Below, one piece after another: positions 44,137 through 52,642 of a DNA stretch of 64,000 bases (positions are counted from its first letter, which is position 1; the number at the start of each line of letters is the position of its first letter). Made by a program: the position numbers and the translations under genes. The notes under the pieces were generated by a model, which was not told where the DNA came from, made no database searches, and saw only the letters and a program-made list of their open reading frames with translations. Source of the stretch: Kumtagia sp963820075 (GTDB lineage: Bacteria > Pseudomonadota > Alphaproteobacteria > Rhizobiales > Rhizobiaceae). The stretch spans positions 147,922 through 211,921 of the forward strand of contig CAWFYS010000001.1 of NCBI GenBank assembly GCA_963820075.1. The letters are read 5' to 3'.

Positions 44137-45069
44137 ATGATCGGTACTATATTTGTGCCGAAAGCTGGTAGAATTTGCATTTTGTCTATTTTTCTTAGCC
44201 TGGCGGGGTGCGGTTTGCGCACGCCAAACCTCTTGGCATTCTCCACTAATATAAATGACGCTAAGATTGCTGTAAATCACGTTGTAAATGAAGTAAAGTG
44301 TGAATTGATCCAAGGTGTTACCAAGGTTCTGAATGACGACAAACAAATTGCTGGGCGGGATGGGAAACCTCGAAAACTTGAATGGTTTGAATCCTGGTCA
44401 GCAAAAATAACTCTTACCCTGAACGTCGAAGAGTCATCCTCGTTGTCTCCTGGTGCAACATACACAGATCCACTATCCTCAGTCATAAAGACTTTCTCGG
44501 ACGGTTCGACCGTATCAACATCGAGAGTCGTTACTGTAAGTGCCGGTGGGCAGTTATCGTCGAAGGCGTCCAGAATTGAAAAGCTCGACTTCTTTGTCAC
44601 ATTCAGGGACTTTCTCGATCACTACAATCCCAACACTGACCTGAGCAAGGCGTGTGAACATATGGGAGGCGGCCCTCTAGAGAGTGACCTGAAGCTGGGG
44701 GAGTGGATCGAGGTCGCTTTGTTTGCAAACCATACAGATAGCATCGTTGCTCCACTCGATCGCAAGTTTCCGATGAGCGTCATCTCTCACGAGGTAACCT
44801 TCATCGTGAAGGCCAACGCGAATGCGACGGCTGGATGGAAGCTCGTTCCGGTTTCCTTCAATCAAGGTGGTTCGCCTCTCTTCTTTACGGAGCGGGTGAA
44901 AACCGACAGCGTATTGATAACACTTGGCGCCGAGGCCACCAAAGACGCAGGCCCGAAGACTGCAAGGCGAACGCCAGAGGCACCGCAGCCCTCGCAGGCC
45001 ATGATCAACTCTCACTTGGCATCCGAGATAGGGGCATCCGTTGCCGCTGCCATTAGGGAGAATCAGTGA
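44137..45069 (+). CDS. Predicted lipoprotein of unknown function, AT-rich
   Basis: A 310-residue protein with a lipoprotein signal ending LSLAGC (Cys25); AGAGGGG lies six bases before ATG 44137. The mature part looks mostly beta (WSAKITLTLNVEESSSLSPGATYTDPL, KIDFFVTFRDF-like stretches) and ends in an alanine-rich helix (INSHLASEIGASVAAAI). No domain is recognised. Base composition and codons are clearly more AT-rich than flanking genes, starting right after priA, so acquisition by transfer is likely. The end overlaps the GTG of a possible longer form of the next gene. Confidence 0.72.
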   Translation: MIGTIFVPKAGRICILSIFLSLAGCGLRTPNLLAFSTNINDAKIAVNHVVNEVKCELIQGVTKVLNDDKQIAGRDGKPRKLEWFESWSAKITLTLNVEESSSLSPGATYTDPLSSVIKTFSDGSTVSTSRVVTVSAGGQLSSKASRIEKLDFFVTFRDFLDHYNPNTDLSKACEHMGGGPLESDLKLGEWIEVALFANHTDSIVAPLDRKFPMSVISHEVTFIVKANANATAGWKLVPVSFNQGGSPLFFTERVKTDSVLITLGAEATKDAGPKTARRTPEAPQPSQAMINSHLASEIGASVAAAIRENQ

Positions 45070-45104
45070 CTTCATCTTCGATACAGATGAAACAAGGAGG
45101 TCAA

Positions 45105-45374
45105 ATGTCATCTGATAGCTCTGGTCCTGCTCGGACACTCAAATCCGCCGAAAAGCTCGGACATCGACTGGCTACTGACGAAGAAAATAAGACATTGGCG
45201 GCCGAGCTGAATAATCTAACGGGAATCTTCTTTGCGCGTGAGCGTTGGCGGGAGAACTCAGTGTGCTTTGTTGGGCTGTGCAACCCTGCGACACAGCGGC
45301 AACTTGTTGGCTACTATGACAGAAATGGGAACTGCAACCGATTTGCTGAGAGAAGATGCAACCCAAACAACTAA
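45105..45374 (+). CDS. Small unknown protein downstream of the lipoprotein
   Basis: A very strong ribosome site AAGGAGGT at 45094-45101 precedes ATG 45105, giving 89 residues with no signal peptide or membrane helix. A charged helical N-terminal half (LKSAEKLGHRLATDEENKTLAAELNNLTGIFF) is followed by a cysteine-containing tail (CFVGLCNP ... RRCNPNN). It has the same AT-rich composition as the preceding gene and is probably co-transcribed with it. Not recognised. Confidence 0.6.
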   Translation: MSSDSSGPARTLKSAEKLGHRLATDEENKTLAAELNNLTGIFFARERWRENSVCFVGLCNPATQRQLVGYYDRNGNCNRFAERRCNPNN

Positions 45375-45437
45375 GCTCACTACAGCAAAAACCCGAGCTT
45401 GCTTTAATCGTATTCTGTCTATCCGTATTTCCATACG

Positions 45438-45647
45438 CTAGGGAAGCGTAACAAGCTGGCAACGCTGTTGGGCGATATACTGATTGCCTCGATAGTATGG
45501 CTGGCAGCCTTGGACATTCAAAGACGTGGGCGGAGCATTCACGACTTCGATACCTTGAATTGCAGTTGGCGGTGTCGAAGTTGAGGATTTCAATTGATCA
45601 CGATCGGTTGGACCGCGACTGTTCGCCACTTCTTCGCGTCCGTTCAA
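45438..45647 (-). CDS. Possible small protein or gene fragment
   Basis: A 69-residue frame, TTG 45647 to 45438, ends VQGCQPYYRGNQYIAQQRCQLVTLP, which looks like the tail of a secreted cysteine-containing protein. There is no ATG, no clear ribosome site and no signal peptide, so it may be the 3' end of a decayed gene in the AT-rich patch. The remainder of 45375-45695 shows nothing else. Confidence 0.25.
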   Translation of the reverse strand: MNGREEVANSRGPTDRDQLKSSTSTPPTAIQGIEVVNAPPTSLNVQGCQPYYRGNQYIAQQRCQLVTLP

Positions 45648-45695
45648 GACTGTGAGCTCGGCATTTTGGTGAGCCCTGCCTCCTTCACTCCCTTG

Positions 45696-46796
45696 TCAGC
45701 CCGAAGCCCGCTCCGGAAACAGCCGCGCCAGGCCCTCGCGCGAGGCTTTCGCCACGCCGCGCTCGGTGATCAGGCCCGTCACCAGCCGTCCCGGCGTCAC
45801 GTCGAAGGCCGGATTGCGGGCCGGCGTTGCATCCGGCGATATGCGGACCTGCGCGATCTCGCCATTTCCGGACTTGCCCCAGACGAGCGACACCTCGTCG
45901 CCGGAGCGTTCCTCGATCGGAATTTCCTTCAGGCCGTCGCTCACGGTCCAGTCGATGGTGGGCGAGGGCAGGGCGACGTAAAACGGCACATTGTTGTCGG
46001 CCGCCGCGAGCGCCTTCAGATAGGTGCCGATCTTGTTGCACACGTCGCCATTGGCCGTGGTGCGGTCGGTGCCGACAATCACCATGTCGACGTCGCCGCG
46101 CTGCATCAGATGGCCGCCGGCATTGTCGACGATCAGCGTGTGCGGCACGCCATGGCCGGCCATCTCCCATGCGGTCAGTTGGGCACCCTGATTGCGCGGC
46201 CGTGTCTCGTCGACATAGACATGCACCGGAATGCCGGCTTCCATCGCCAGATAGATCGGCGCGGTCGCCGTGCCGTAGTCGACGGTCGCCAGCCAGCCGG
46301 CATTGCAGTGGGTGAGGATGTTCACCGGTTCGTCCGGCTTCTTGCGCGCCGCGATCTCGCGGATGATTTCAAGGCCATTCTCGCCGATCGACCGGTTCAG
46401 GCCGACATCCTCGTCGGCGATTTCGGCGGCGCGCTTATAGGCCGCCGCCGCGCGCGCTGCCGGAGCCAGCGGCTTCAGCGTACGGGTCATCTCGTCCAGC
46501 GCCCAGCGCAGGTTGATTGCCGTGGGGCGGGTTTCGTGCAGTTGATGCCACACGGCTTCGAGTGCGGCGTCCGAAGGGTCGTCGGCCATCCGCAGCGCCA
46601 CGCCGTAGGCCGCCGTCACGCCGATCAGCGGGGCGCCGCGCACCCACATGTCGCGGATCGCGGTAGCGATGCCTTCGACCGTATCCACCGTCTCGATACG
46701 GAAGGCGTGCGGCAGCCAGCGCTGGTCGATAATGTCGACGGAGCGGCCGTCCTGGCTCAGCCAGATGGTGCGGAAATGCCGGTCGCCGACCTTCAC
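45696..46796 (-). CDS. mtnA: S-methyl-5-thioribose-1-phosphate isomerase
   Basis: A 366-residue eIF2B-related isomerase converting 5-methylthioribose-1-phosphate to 5-methylthioribulose-1-phosphate. MWVRGAPLIGVTAAYGVAL, the catalytic cysteine in ILTHCNAGWLATVDYGTA, and VGTDRTTANGDVCNKIGTY with the catalytic aspartate are intact. The start GTG 46796 overlaps the mtnK stop (GTGA). No mtnB, mtnD or transaminase gene follows, so the classical methionine salvage pathway is not encoded here. Confidence 0.95.
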   Translation of the reverse strand: MKVGDRHFRTIWLSQDGRSVDIIDQRWLPHAFRIETVDTVEGIATAIRDMWVRGAPLIGVTAAYGVALRMADDPSDAALEAVWHQLHETRPTAINLRWALDEMTRTLKPLAPAARAAAAYKRAAEIADEDVGLNRSIGENGLEIIREIAARKKPDEPVNILTHCNAGWLATVDYGTATAPIYLAMEAGIPVHVYVDETRPRNQGAQLTAWEMAGHGVPHTLIVDNAGGHLMQRGDVDMVIVGTDRTTANGDVCNKIGTYLKALAAADNNVPFYVALPSPTIDWTVSDGLKEIPIEERSGDEVSLVWGKSGNGEIAQVRISPDATPARNPAFDVTPGRLVTGLITERGVAKASREGLARLFPERASG

Positions 46797-48058
46797 AGCG
46801 TGCTTTCCTTCTCGATCAGCCGGGCAAGGTTGTTCACTTCCTCGATGCCGTGGATCTGCCGGCGGTTGACGACAAGATGCCGGCCGAAGCGCAGCGCCTT
46901 GGCCTCGCAGGACGCGCGCAGATCCACATCTTCGATCGTCTCGAAATCGGCGTTGTGGGCAAGACCCAGAATGCGGCGGTGGCATTCGATGCCGGCAAAG
47001 CCCAGCATGTCCTCGAACAGCGAATGCAGCACGTGGTCGAGCGCCTGCTCTGCGGCAAGCTGGTCGCCCTCGAACACGCTGCCGGGATAGAGAATGCCGG
47101 TGCGCTCGGTGCGCCACAGATGCGAGAATTCGGCCCGGAACACCGCCCAGGCTTCTACTGCGACGCCGAGCAGGTAGGAGCGCATGGCTTCGCGGTCGCT
47201 GTTCCGCTCATGGCCGCGCTGCGAGAAGAAGGACATCCAGAAATTGGCGAGCGCCATGCCGACATCGAACGCCATCGGGCCGTAAAAGGCGAATTCCGGA
47301 TCGATCATCCGCGTGTCGGTGTCGGTGACCATGATCGAGCCGGTGTGCAGATCGCCATGCACCAGCGTCTCGGCATTAGCCGCGAACAGGTGCTTCAGCC
47401 GCTGCGCCTCCACCTTCAGGTCGCGGTCGGCCCGGAGTTCGGCGACCACGCCGTCAAGTTGCGGCGTGGTGTGGCGGTTCATCGGCGCGGCGAAATACGG
47501 GTCGGAGAAGACGAGGTTCTCGGTGATCGCGCAGAGTTCGACATTGTCGGCGAACAGCGCCAGATCGGCCTTGCGCTGCCGCGCTTCCATGTGGAAATCG
47601 GAGCCGCGGAAGAGCGTGCGCGCCATGAACAGGCCGAGGTCGCGGCCAATCCTCGGGTACTGGTTGCCGGCGATCAGGCCCCTGCGCAGGATGATGTGCG
47701 GCGACAGATATTCCATGACGATCAGCGCTTGCCCTTCGTCGAAGTGGAATATCTCCGGGACGCAGCCGGGGTCGCGCGCCTCCTGACGTGTCAGCGCATG
47801 ATATTCGAAGAAGGAGCGCTTCAGCGGCAGCGGCCAGGAATCGCCGACAAGGCGGACATAGGGCAGGGCCTGCTTGACCACGACGCCGCCGGCTTCGCCC
47901 TCGACAATGAAGACGAGATTGAGGTTGCCGTCGCCGACCTCGCGTACTTTCCACGAAGCAATGTCCGCGCCGACGCGGGTGCGCAGTGCTTCCAGGCCGC
48001 CCAGCCGCGCGGGCAGCGTGTCCACCGTCAATGCCGTGAAGGCATCCATCCGCGTCAT
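46793..48058 (-). CDS. mtnK: S-methyl-5-thioribose kinase
   Basis: A 421-residue kinase of the aminoglycoside-phosphotransferase fold, phosphorylating 5-methylthioribose at C1. VREVGDGNLNLVFIVEG is the nucleotide loop, LVHGDLHTGSIMV the catalytic loop and MIDPEFAFYGPMAFDVG the metal-binding motif. ATG 48058 follows GGGAGGA. It is coupled to mtnA by a 4-base overlap and lies downstream of the aldolase/SDR gene, with a MITE-like element in the 329-base gap. Confidence 0.95.
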   Translation of the reverse strand: MTRMDAFTALTVDTLPARLGGLEALRTRVGADIASWKVREVGDGNLNLVFIVEGEAGGVVVKQALPYVRLVGDSWPLPLKRSFFEYHALTRQEARDPGCVPEIFHFDEGQALIVMEYLSPHIILRRGLIAGNQYPRIGRDLGLFMARTLFRGSDFHMEARQRKADLALFADNVELCAITENLVFSDPYFAAPMNRHTTPQLDGVVAELRADRDLKVEAQRLKHLFAANAETLVHGDLHTGSIMVTDTDTRMIDPEFAFYGPMAFDVGMALANFWMSFFSQRGHERNSDREAMRSYLLGVAVEAWAVFRAEFSHLWRTERTGILYPGSVFEGDQLAAEQALDHVLHSLFEDMLGFAGIECHRRILGLAHNADFETIEDVDLRASCEAKALRFGRHLVVNRRQIHGIEEVNNLARLIEKESTL

Positions 48059-48142
48059 CAACTTCCTCCCTGCCGCCTGCGCATGATAGCCGATGGGAAG
48101 GGTGGGAAGCCGACGGCTAAAAGTCAATGGAGCTAACTCTGA

Positions 48143-48343
48143 CCACGGCGAATCCGGGTTAACGGGATCGTCATTCGACCCCCTGCCGCTTCGCGGCCAC
48201 CTCTCCCCCACTTCGTGGGGGCGAGGATAAGCGGTGGCACGCCTGGCGCCTTTCCTCGCCCCCGCAAAGCGGGGGGAGAGGTGGCTTGCGAAGCAAGACG
48301 GAGAGGGGGCTTACTCTCCGTCAACCCGGATTCAAGGCCGTGG
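48143..48343. repeat. MITE-like palindromic element, copy between the aldolase/SDR gene and mtnK
   Basis: CCGGGTTAACGGGATCGTCA from 48154 repeats the left part of the element at 18011-18216; mirrored CCACCTCTCCCCCACTTCGT / GCGGGGGGAGAGGTGG halves follow, and CAACCCGGATTCAAGGCC closes it. It occupies most of the 329-base gap; 48344-48387 and 48059-48142 show no further feature. It could reduce read-through into mtnK. Confidence 0.75.
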
Positions 48344-48387
48344 ACTATGACGCGCGCGCTTATCGGCGCGCGCGTCTCTCACTCGCT

Positions 48388-50442
48388 TCAGCGCAGCGTC
48401 GCGGCGATGTTGCCGCCATCAACGGTGGTGACGTCGGCGGTGGTGCGCTCGGCCAGCGCATGGTGCAGGAACGCCTGCGCGACATGCTCGGCGGTCACTT
48501 CCTGTCCCAGCAGATTTCCGGACATATAGTCCTTTTCCGAGACGCCCCGCGCCTTCGAGCGGCTGGCGATCATCTCGTCGCTCAGCAGGCCGGAGCGGAT
48601 GCGATCCGCGTTGACGGCGTTGGAGCGAACGCCGATCGGACCGTATTCCAGCGCATATTGCCGCGACAGGAACAGGGTCGCCGCCTTGGGCAGGCCATAT
48701 GCCCCGAATTTGGCGCCCGGATTGATCGCCTGCTTGGAAGTGTTGAACAGGAGCACGCCGCCGGTGCCTTGCTCCTTGAAGATGCGCACGGCGTTTTTCG
48801 CGGCGTTCTGATGGGCGAAGAAGTTGAGTTCGAAACTCTTGCGCAGCAGGGCGTCGTCAAGTTCGCCAACCATCCCTTCCCACGCCGCGCCGGCATTGGA
48901 AACAAGGATGTCCAGCCCGCCATACACTTGCACTGCCTTGTCGAAGGCTGCGCGCAGCGCCGCAGGGTCGGTTATGTCGCAGCCGACGGCGATCGACTGG
49001 TTGCCGGCCTGCTTCGCGACCGCCGCCGCCCGTTCGGCGTTGAGATCGACCACGACGATATGAGCGCCATATTCGGCGAAGAGCCTTGCCGTCGCCGAAC
49101 CGATCGCACCCCCGCCGCCGGTGATCAGCGCGACCTGGCCGGTCAGCGGCTTCGGCTTGTTGGAGGCGAGCTTCGCCTGTTCGAGCGACCAGTATTCGAG
49201 CTCGAACAGGTCGGAATGGGCAAGCGGCTGGAACGCGCCGATCGCCTCGGCGCCGCTAACCGCCTCGATCCACATCTCGCCGACATCGGAGGCGATTTTG
49301 GCGTCCTTCAAGCTGCGGCCATGTCCGAACATGCCGAGTCCGGGCACCAGAGTAAGGCGCGGCATCGGGTCGAGCATGGTGCGCTTGACATCATCGCGGG
49401 TGTCGTTGCTGGAGAAGTAATGCACATAGGCTTCGGCGAACGCCGCGACATGCCTGCCGATCACCGCCCCGTAAGCTTGCAATTCCGAGGCGTCGGGCGC
49501 CGGCAACACCATCGGCCCGGTCTTGATTCTGATCGACAGGTCCGGCGTCGATACGCCGATCCTCGCCAGGGTCTCCAGGCGCGGCGAGCGCAGGAAGTCG
49601 AGGATCGCCGGCGACGTGCGGAAGTCGCTGATCATGCGGTCGAAGCGGCCTTCGCCCTTGGCCACGGCAACCGCGCCGCGCAGCATCGGCGCGATCTCGT
49701 CGGGCTTGGCAAGGTTCTCGGGCAGCGCCACCGGCGCGGGCCTGCCCTTGCCATGCTTTTCGACGAACTGCTCGGCGCGGCTGACGGCCTCGATCATCCG
49801 GTCATAGGCTAGCCTGGCGGTATCGCCGAAGGTGAAGATGCCGTGCTTGTCCAGGATGAGGCCGACGACCGAGCTGTCCCGCTCGAATATTTCGGCCGCC
49901 GCCTTGGCGAGGTCGAATCCCGGCTTGATGTAGGGCACGAAGCCAAACGTCTTGCCGTAAACCTCCCGGCAGATCGCTTCGCTTTCCTTCTGGTCGATCA
50001 GCGAGAGGACGGCCGTGGAATGCGTGTGGTCGACGAATTTGTGCGGCAGGAAGGCGTGCAGCAGCGTCTCCACGGAGGGATTGGGCGAAGCCGGATCGAT
50101 GAGGTTGGCGCGCTGCAGCGCCACCATATCCTCGTCCGACAGCCTGGCGAGCTTGCGCGCCTTGAGCAGCGGATCGAGTTTCACCGCCGGCAGGCCCTGG
50201 GGTTCGATCACGCCCATGTCCCAGCCGCTGCCCTTTACGCAAAGCACATCCCATTCGTCGCCGACCAGGTCCGTCATCCTGAGCTTGACGGAGGTGTTGC
50301 CGCCGCCGTGAAGGACGAGGCGCGGCTCGCCGCCCAAAAGCCGGGTGGTGTAGACGCGCAGTGCCAGTTCGCCCGGAACGCCCCTCTTTGCGTAGGTCTC
50401 GACGAGTTTTTCGGCTTGATCGTCGTTCCAAAGGTTCTTCAA
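48388..50442 (-). CDS. Bifunctional class II aldolase / short-chain dehydrogenase fusion
   Basis: A 684-residue fusion. Residues 1-420 form a class II (fuculose/rhamnulose-1-phosphate type) aldolase domain with the HGGGNTSVK phosphate-binding stretch and zinc ligands HTH (139, 141) and H200. Residues 434-684 form an SDR domain with TGGGGAIGSATARLF, NAG at 516-518, Ser569 and YGLPK (Tyr582, Lys586). Fusions of this type are known from rhamnose catabolism (rhamnulose-1-phosphate aldolase plus lactaldehyde dehydrogenase), but no rhamnose genes occur here. mtnK and mtnA lie downstream, suggesting cleavage of 5-methylthio- or 5-deoxy-ribulose-1-phosphate. TTG 50442 overlaps the ugd stop. Confidence 0.88.
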   Translation of the reverse strand: MKNLWNDDQAEKLVETYAKRGVPGELALRVYTTRLLGGEPRLVLHGGGNTSVKLRMTDLVGDEWDVLCVKGSGWDMGVIEPQGLPAVKLDPLLKARKLARLSDEDMVALQRANLIDPASPNPSVETLLHAFLPHKFVDHTHSTAVLSLIDQKESEAICREVYGKTFGFVPYIKPGFDLAKAAAEIFERDSSVVGLILDKHGIFTFGDTARLAYDRMIEAVSRAEQFVEKHGKGRPAPVALPENLAKPDEIAPMLRGAVAVAKGEGRFDRMISDFRTSPAILDFLRSPRLETLARIGVSTPDLSIRIKTGPMVLPAPDASELQAYGAVIGRHVAAFAEAYVHYFSSNDTRDDVKRTMLDPMPRLTLVPGLGMFGHGRSLKDAKIASDVGEMWIEAVSGAEAIGAFQPLAHSDLFELEYWSLEQAKLASNKPKPLTGQVALITGGGGAIGSATARLFAEYGAHIVVVDLNAERAAAVAKQAGNQSIAVGCDITDPAALRAAFDKAVQVYGGLDILVSNAGAAWEGMVGELDDALLRKSFELNFFAHQNAAKNAVRIFKEQGTGGVLLFNTSKQAINPGAKFGAYGLPKAATLFLSRQYALEYGPIGVRSNAVNADRIRSGLLSDEMIASRSKARGVSEKDYMSGNLLGQEVTAEHVAQAFLHHALAERTTADVTTVDGGNIAATLR

Positions 50443-51791
50443 TTGGGTTCACCCGTTCCTGTGCTGAAGGCGTTCGGCTCGCGGCGTTTCGGCCGGCCGA
50501 CGCTGGTGTAGGAAAAGCCGTGCTTCTCGACCTCTTCCGGCCGGTAGATGTTGCGCAGGTCGATGAACACCGGTGACGCCATCGACTGTCTGATGCGCTC
50601 GAGGTCGAGGGCGCGGAATGCATCCCATTCGGTGACGATCACCAGGGCGTCGGCGCCTTCTGCGATATCATAGGGAGAATTTCCGAACACGACATCGTCG
50701 AGCAGTGCCCTGGCGCCTTCCATGCCGACCGGATCAAAGGCCCTGACGCGGGCTCCGGCGTCCTGCAGCGCCTGGATCAGCGCCAGCGACGGCGCTTCGC
50801 GCATGTCGTCGGTGTTCGGCTTGAAGGTGAGGCCGAGCACGGCCACCGTCTTGCCGCGCACGTCGCCGCCGCAGGCCGATACGACCTTGCGCGCCATCGC
50901 CCGCTTGCGCGTTTCGTTGACGGCGACGGTCGTCTCGACGAGACGGACCGGACTGGCGGCATCCTGCGCCGCCTTGACGAGCGCCAGCGTATCCTTCGGG
51001 AAGCATGACCCGCCATAGCCCGGCCCTGCATGCAGGAACTTGGGCCCGATCCGCTGGTCCAGCCCAATGCCGCGCGCGACGTCCCGCACGTCGGCGCCCA
51101 TTGCTTCGCACAGATCGGCCATCTCGTTGATGAAAGTGATCTTCATCGCGAGATAGGCGTTGGCGGCATATTTGATCAGTTCGGCCGTGCGGCGCGCCGT
51201 ATACATGATCGGCGCGGCGTTGAGATAGAGCGGCCGATAGACTTCCGCCATGCGGTCTTTCGCCCGCTCGTCGTCAATCCCGATGACGATGCGGTCGGGC
51301 CGCTTGAAGTCGGCGATGGCGGCGCCCTCCCGCAGGAATTCGGGATTGGAGACAACCGCGAAATCGGCATTCGGGTTGGTCTCGCGAATGATCCGCTCGA
51401 CCTCGTCGCCGGTGCCCACCGGCACGGTCGATTTGGTGGCGATCACGGTGAAATCGCGGATGGATGCGGCGACCTGACGCGCCGCGGCATAGACGTAACT
51501 CAAATCGGCAAGGCCGTCGCCGCGGCGCGACGGCGTGCCGACCGCCAGGAAAACCACCTCCGCGTCGCCGATGGCGGCGGCGAGGTCGGTCTCGAAGCCG
51601 AGCCTGCCGGCTCTCAGATTGGCCGCGACCAGTTCGCCCAGGCCCGGCTCGAAAATCGGAATACGCCCCTCGCGCAAGGCGGCGATCTTGCCGGCATCGC
51701 TGTCCACGCAAACGACCTGATGTCCGAAATCGGCGAAACAGGCCGAAGAGACCAGCCCGACATAGCCGGCACCAACCATTGCAATCCGCAT
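50439..51791 (-). CDS. ugd: UDP-glucose 6-dehydrogenase
   Basis: A 450-residue NAD-dependent enzyme oxidising UDP-glucose to UDP-glucuronate for polysaccharide synthesis (often called rkpK in rhizobia). The Rossmann loop is VGAGYVGLVSSACFADFGH, with VGTPSRRGDG, ATKSTVPVGT and the catalytic cysteine in GPGYGGSCFPKDT. LTFKPNTDDMREAPSL marks the C-terminal domain. ATG 51791 is the start. Its stop overlaps the start of the aldolase/SDR gene by four bases, an unexpected coupling. The 189-base gap upstream should hold the promoter. Confidence 0.95.
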   Translation of the reverse strand: MRIAMVGAGYVGLVSSACFADFGHQVVCVDSDAGKIAALREGRIPIFEPGLGELVAANLRAGRLGFETDLAAAIGDAEVVFLAVGTPSRRGDGLADLSYVYAAARQVAASIRDFTVIATKSTVPVGTGDEVERIIRETNPNADFAVVSNPEFLREGAAIADFKRPDRIVIGIDDERAKDRMAEVYRPLYLNAAPIMYTARRTAELIKYAANAYLAMKITFINEMADLCEAMGADVRDVARGIGLDQRIGPKFLHAGPGYGGSCFPKDTLALVKAAQDAASPVRLVETTVAVNETRKRAMARKVVSACGGDVRGKTVAVLGLTFKPNTDDMREAPSLALIQALQDAGARVRAFDPVGMEGARALLDDVVFGNSPYDIAEGADALVIVTEWDAFRALDLERIRQSMASPVFIDLRNIYRPEEVEKHGFSYTSVGRPKRREPNAFSTGTGEPN

Positions 51792-51980
51792 AGTCTACCT
51801 ATCCTCGTATGGGCCGCGTCCCCTGGCGGACGCCCAAGCGACTGGATGTTCCCCGCCTACACAACAGCGCGTTGACCGAGCATAACATGTGCCGTGCAGT
51901 ATCCCATTCCAATGCGACAGCTTGCCTTCGATCGCTTATCCACGCGCGTATTTGGATCGGCCCAGGCTTCCGGGTTCCTG

Positions 51981-52619
51981 TCAGGACGAGGGAGCGACTG
52001 GGAATGCCAGCCTGAAGGCGTCGAGCTTTTCGCAGGCCGCGTCGATCGCAAGGACGCGCGGCAGCCTGATCAGATCGACCTCCCAGCGGCGGGCATTGTA
52101 GAGTTGCGGCACCAGGCAAAGGTCGGCCATGCCGGGCCGCTCGCCATGGCAGAAGCGCCCGGTCGCCTGATCGTCGAGCATCGTTTCGAACGCCGCCAGG
52201 CCCTCGCCGATGAATTTCCGCATCCAGTCGCCGCGTGTCGCGTCGCCGCCGCCGGCCAGTTCCATAACGCGTCCGATCACTCTCAAATTGCAGACGGGGT
52301 GGATCTCCATCGCAATCGCATGCGACAGAGCCCGAACCCGCGCGCGGCCCGGAGGATCGGCCGGCAGCAGGCCGCCTCCCGGCCGCGTTTCTTCCAGATA
52401 TTCGACGATGGCGAGCGACTGGGTCAGCCGCGCACCGTCTATGTCGAGCACCGGCACCAGCCCTTGCGGATTGCGAAGAAGATGGTCCGGCGTCGTGTGA
52501 CCGCCCGCGAGGAGGTTCACGGGGACGGTTTCATAGGCGATGCCGAGAAGGTTCAGGGCGATACGGACACGATAGCTCGCCGAGGATCGCCAATAATCGT
52601 AGAGAACCGTTCCCGCCAT
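51981..52619 (-). CDS. maiA: Maleylacetoacetate isomerase
   Basis: A 212-residue zeta-class glutathione transferase that isomerises maleylacetoacetate to fumarylacetoacetate in tyrosine catabolism. The glutathione site SSASYRVRIALNL near the N-terminus, NPQGLVPVLDIDG and LTQSLAIVEYLEE are diagnostic. ATG 52619 gives the usual MAGTVLYDYW start; a GTG at 52646, overlapping the hmgA stop, is an alternative that would couple the two genes tightly. Confidence 0.93.
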   Translation of the reverse strand: MAGTVLYDYWRSSASYRVRIALNLLGIAYETVPVNLLAGGHTTPDHLLRNPQGLVPVLDIDGARLTQSLAIVEYLEETRPGGGLLPADPPGRARVRALSHAIAMEIHPVCNLRVIGRVMELAGGGDATRGDWMRKFIGEGLAAFETMLDDQATGRFCHGERPGMADLCLVPQLYNARRWEVDLIRLPRVLAIDAACEKLDAFRLAFPVAPSS

Positions 52620-52642
52620 TGCCGTAACCGTCCGAACCTCGT

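Noticed and set aside
48059..48387. SAM or other riboswitch before mtnK
   Set aside because: The gap is almost entirely filled by a MITE-like palindrome shared with unrelated loci; no riboswitch core was seen.
48286..49812. 508-codon plus-strand frame opposite the aldolase/SDR gene
   Set aside because: It begins inside a palindromic repeat and lacks any domain; the minus-strand fusion protein is well supported.
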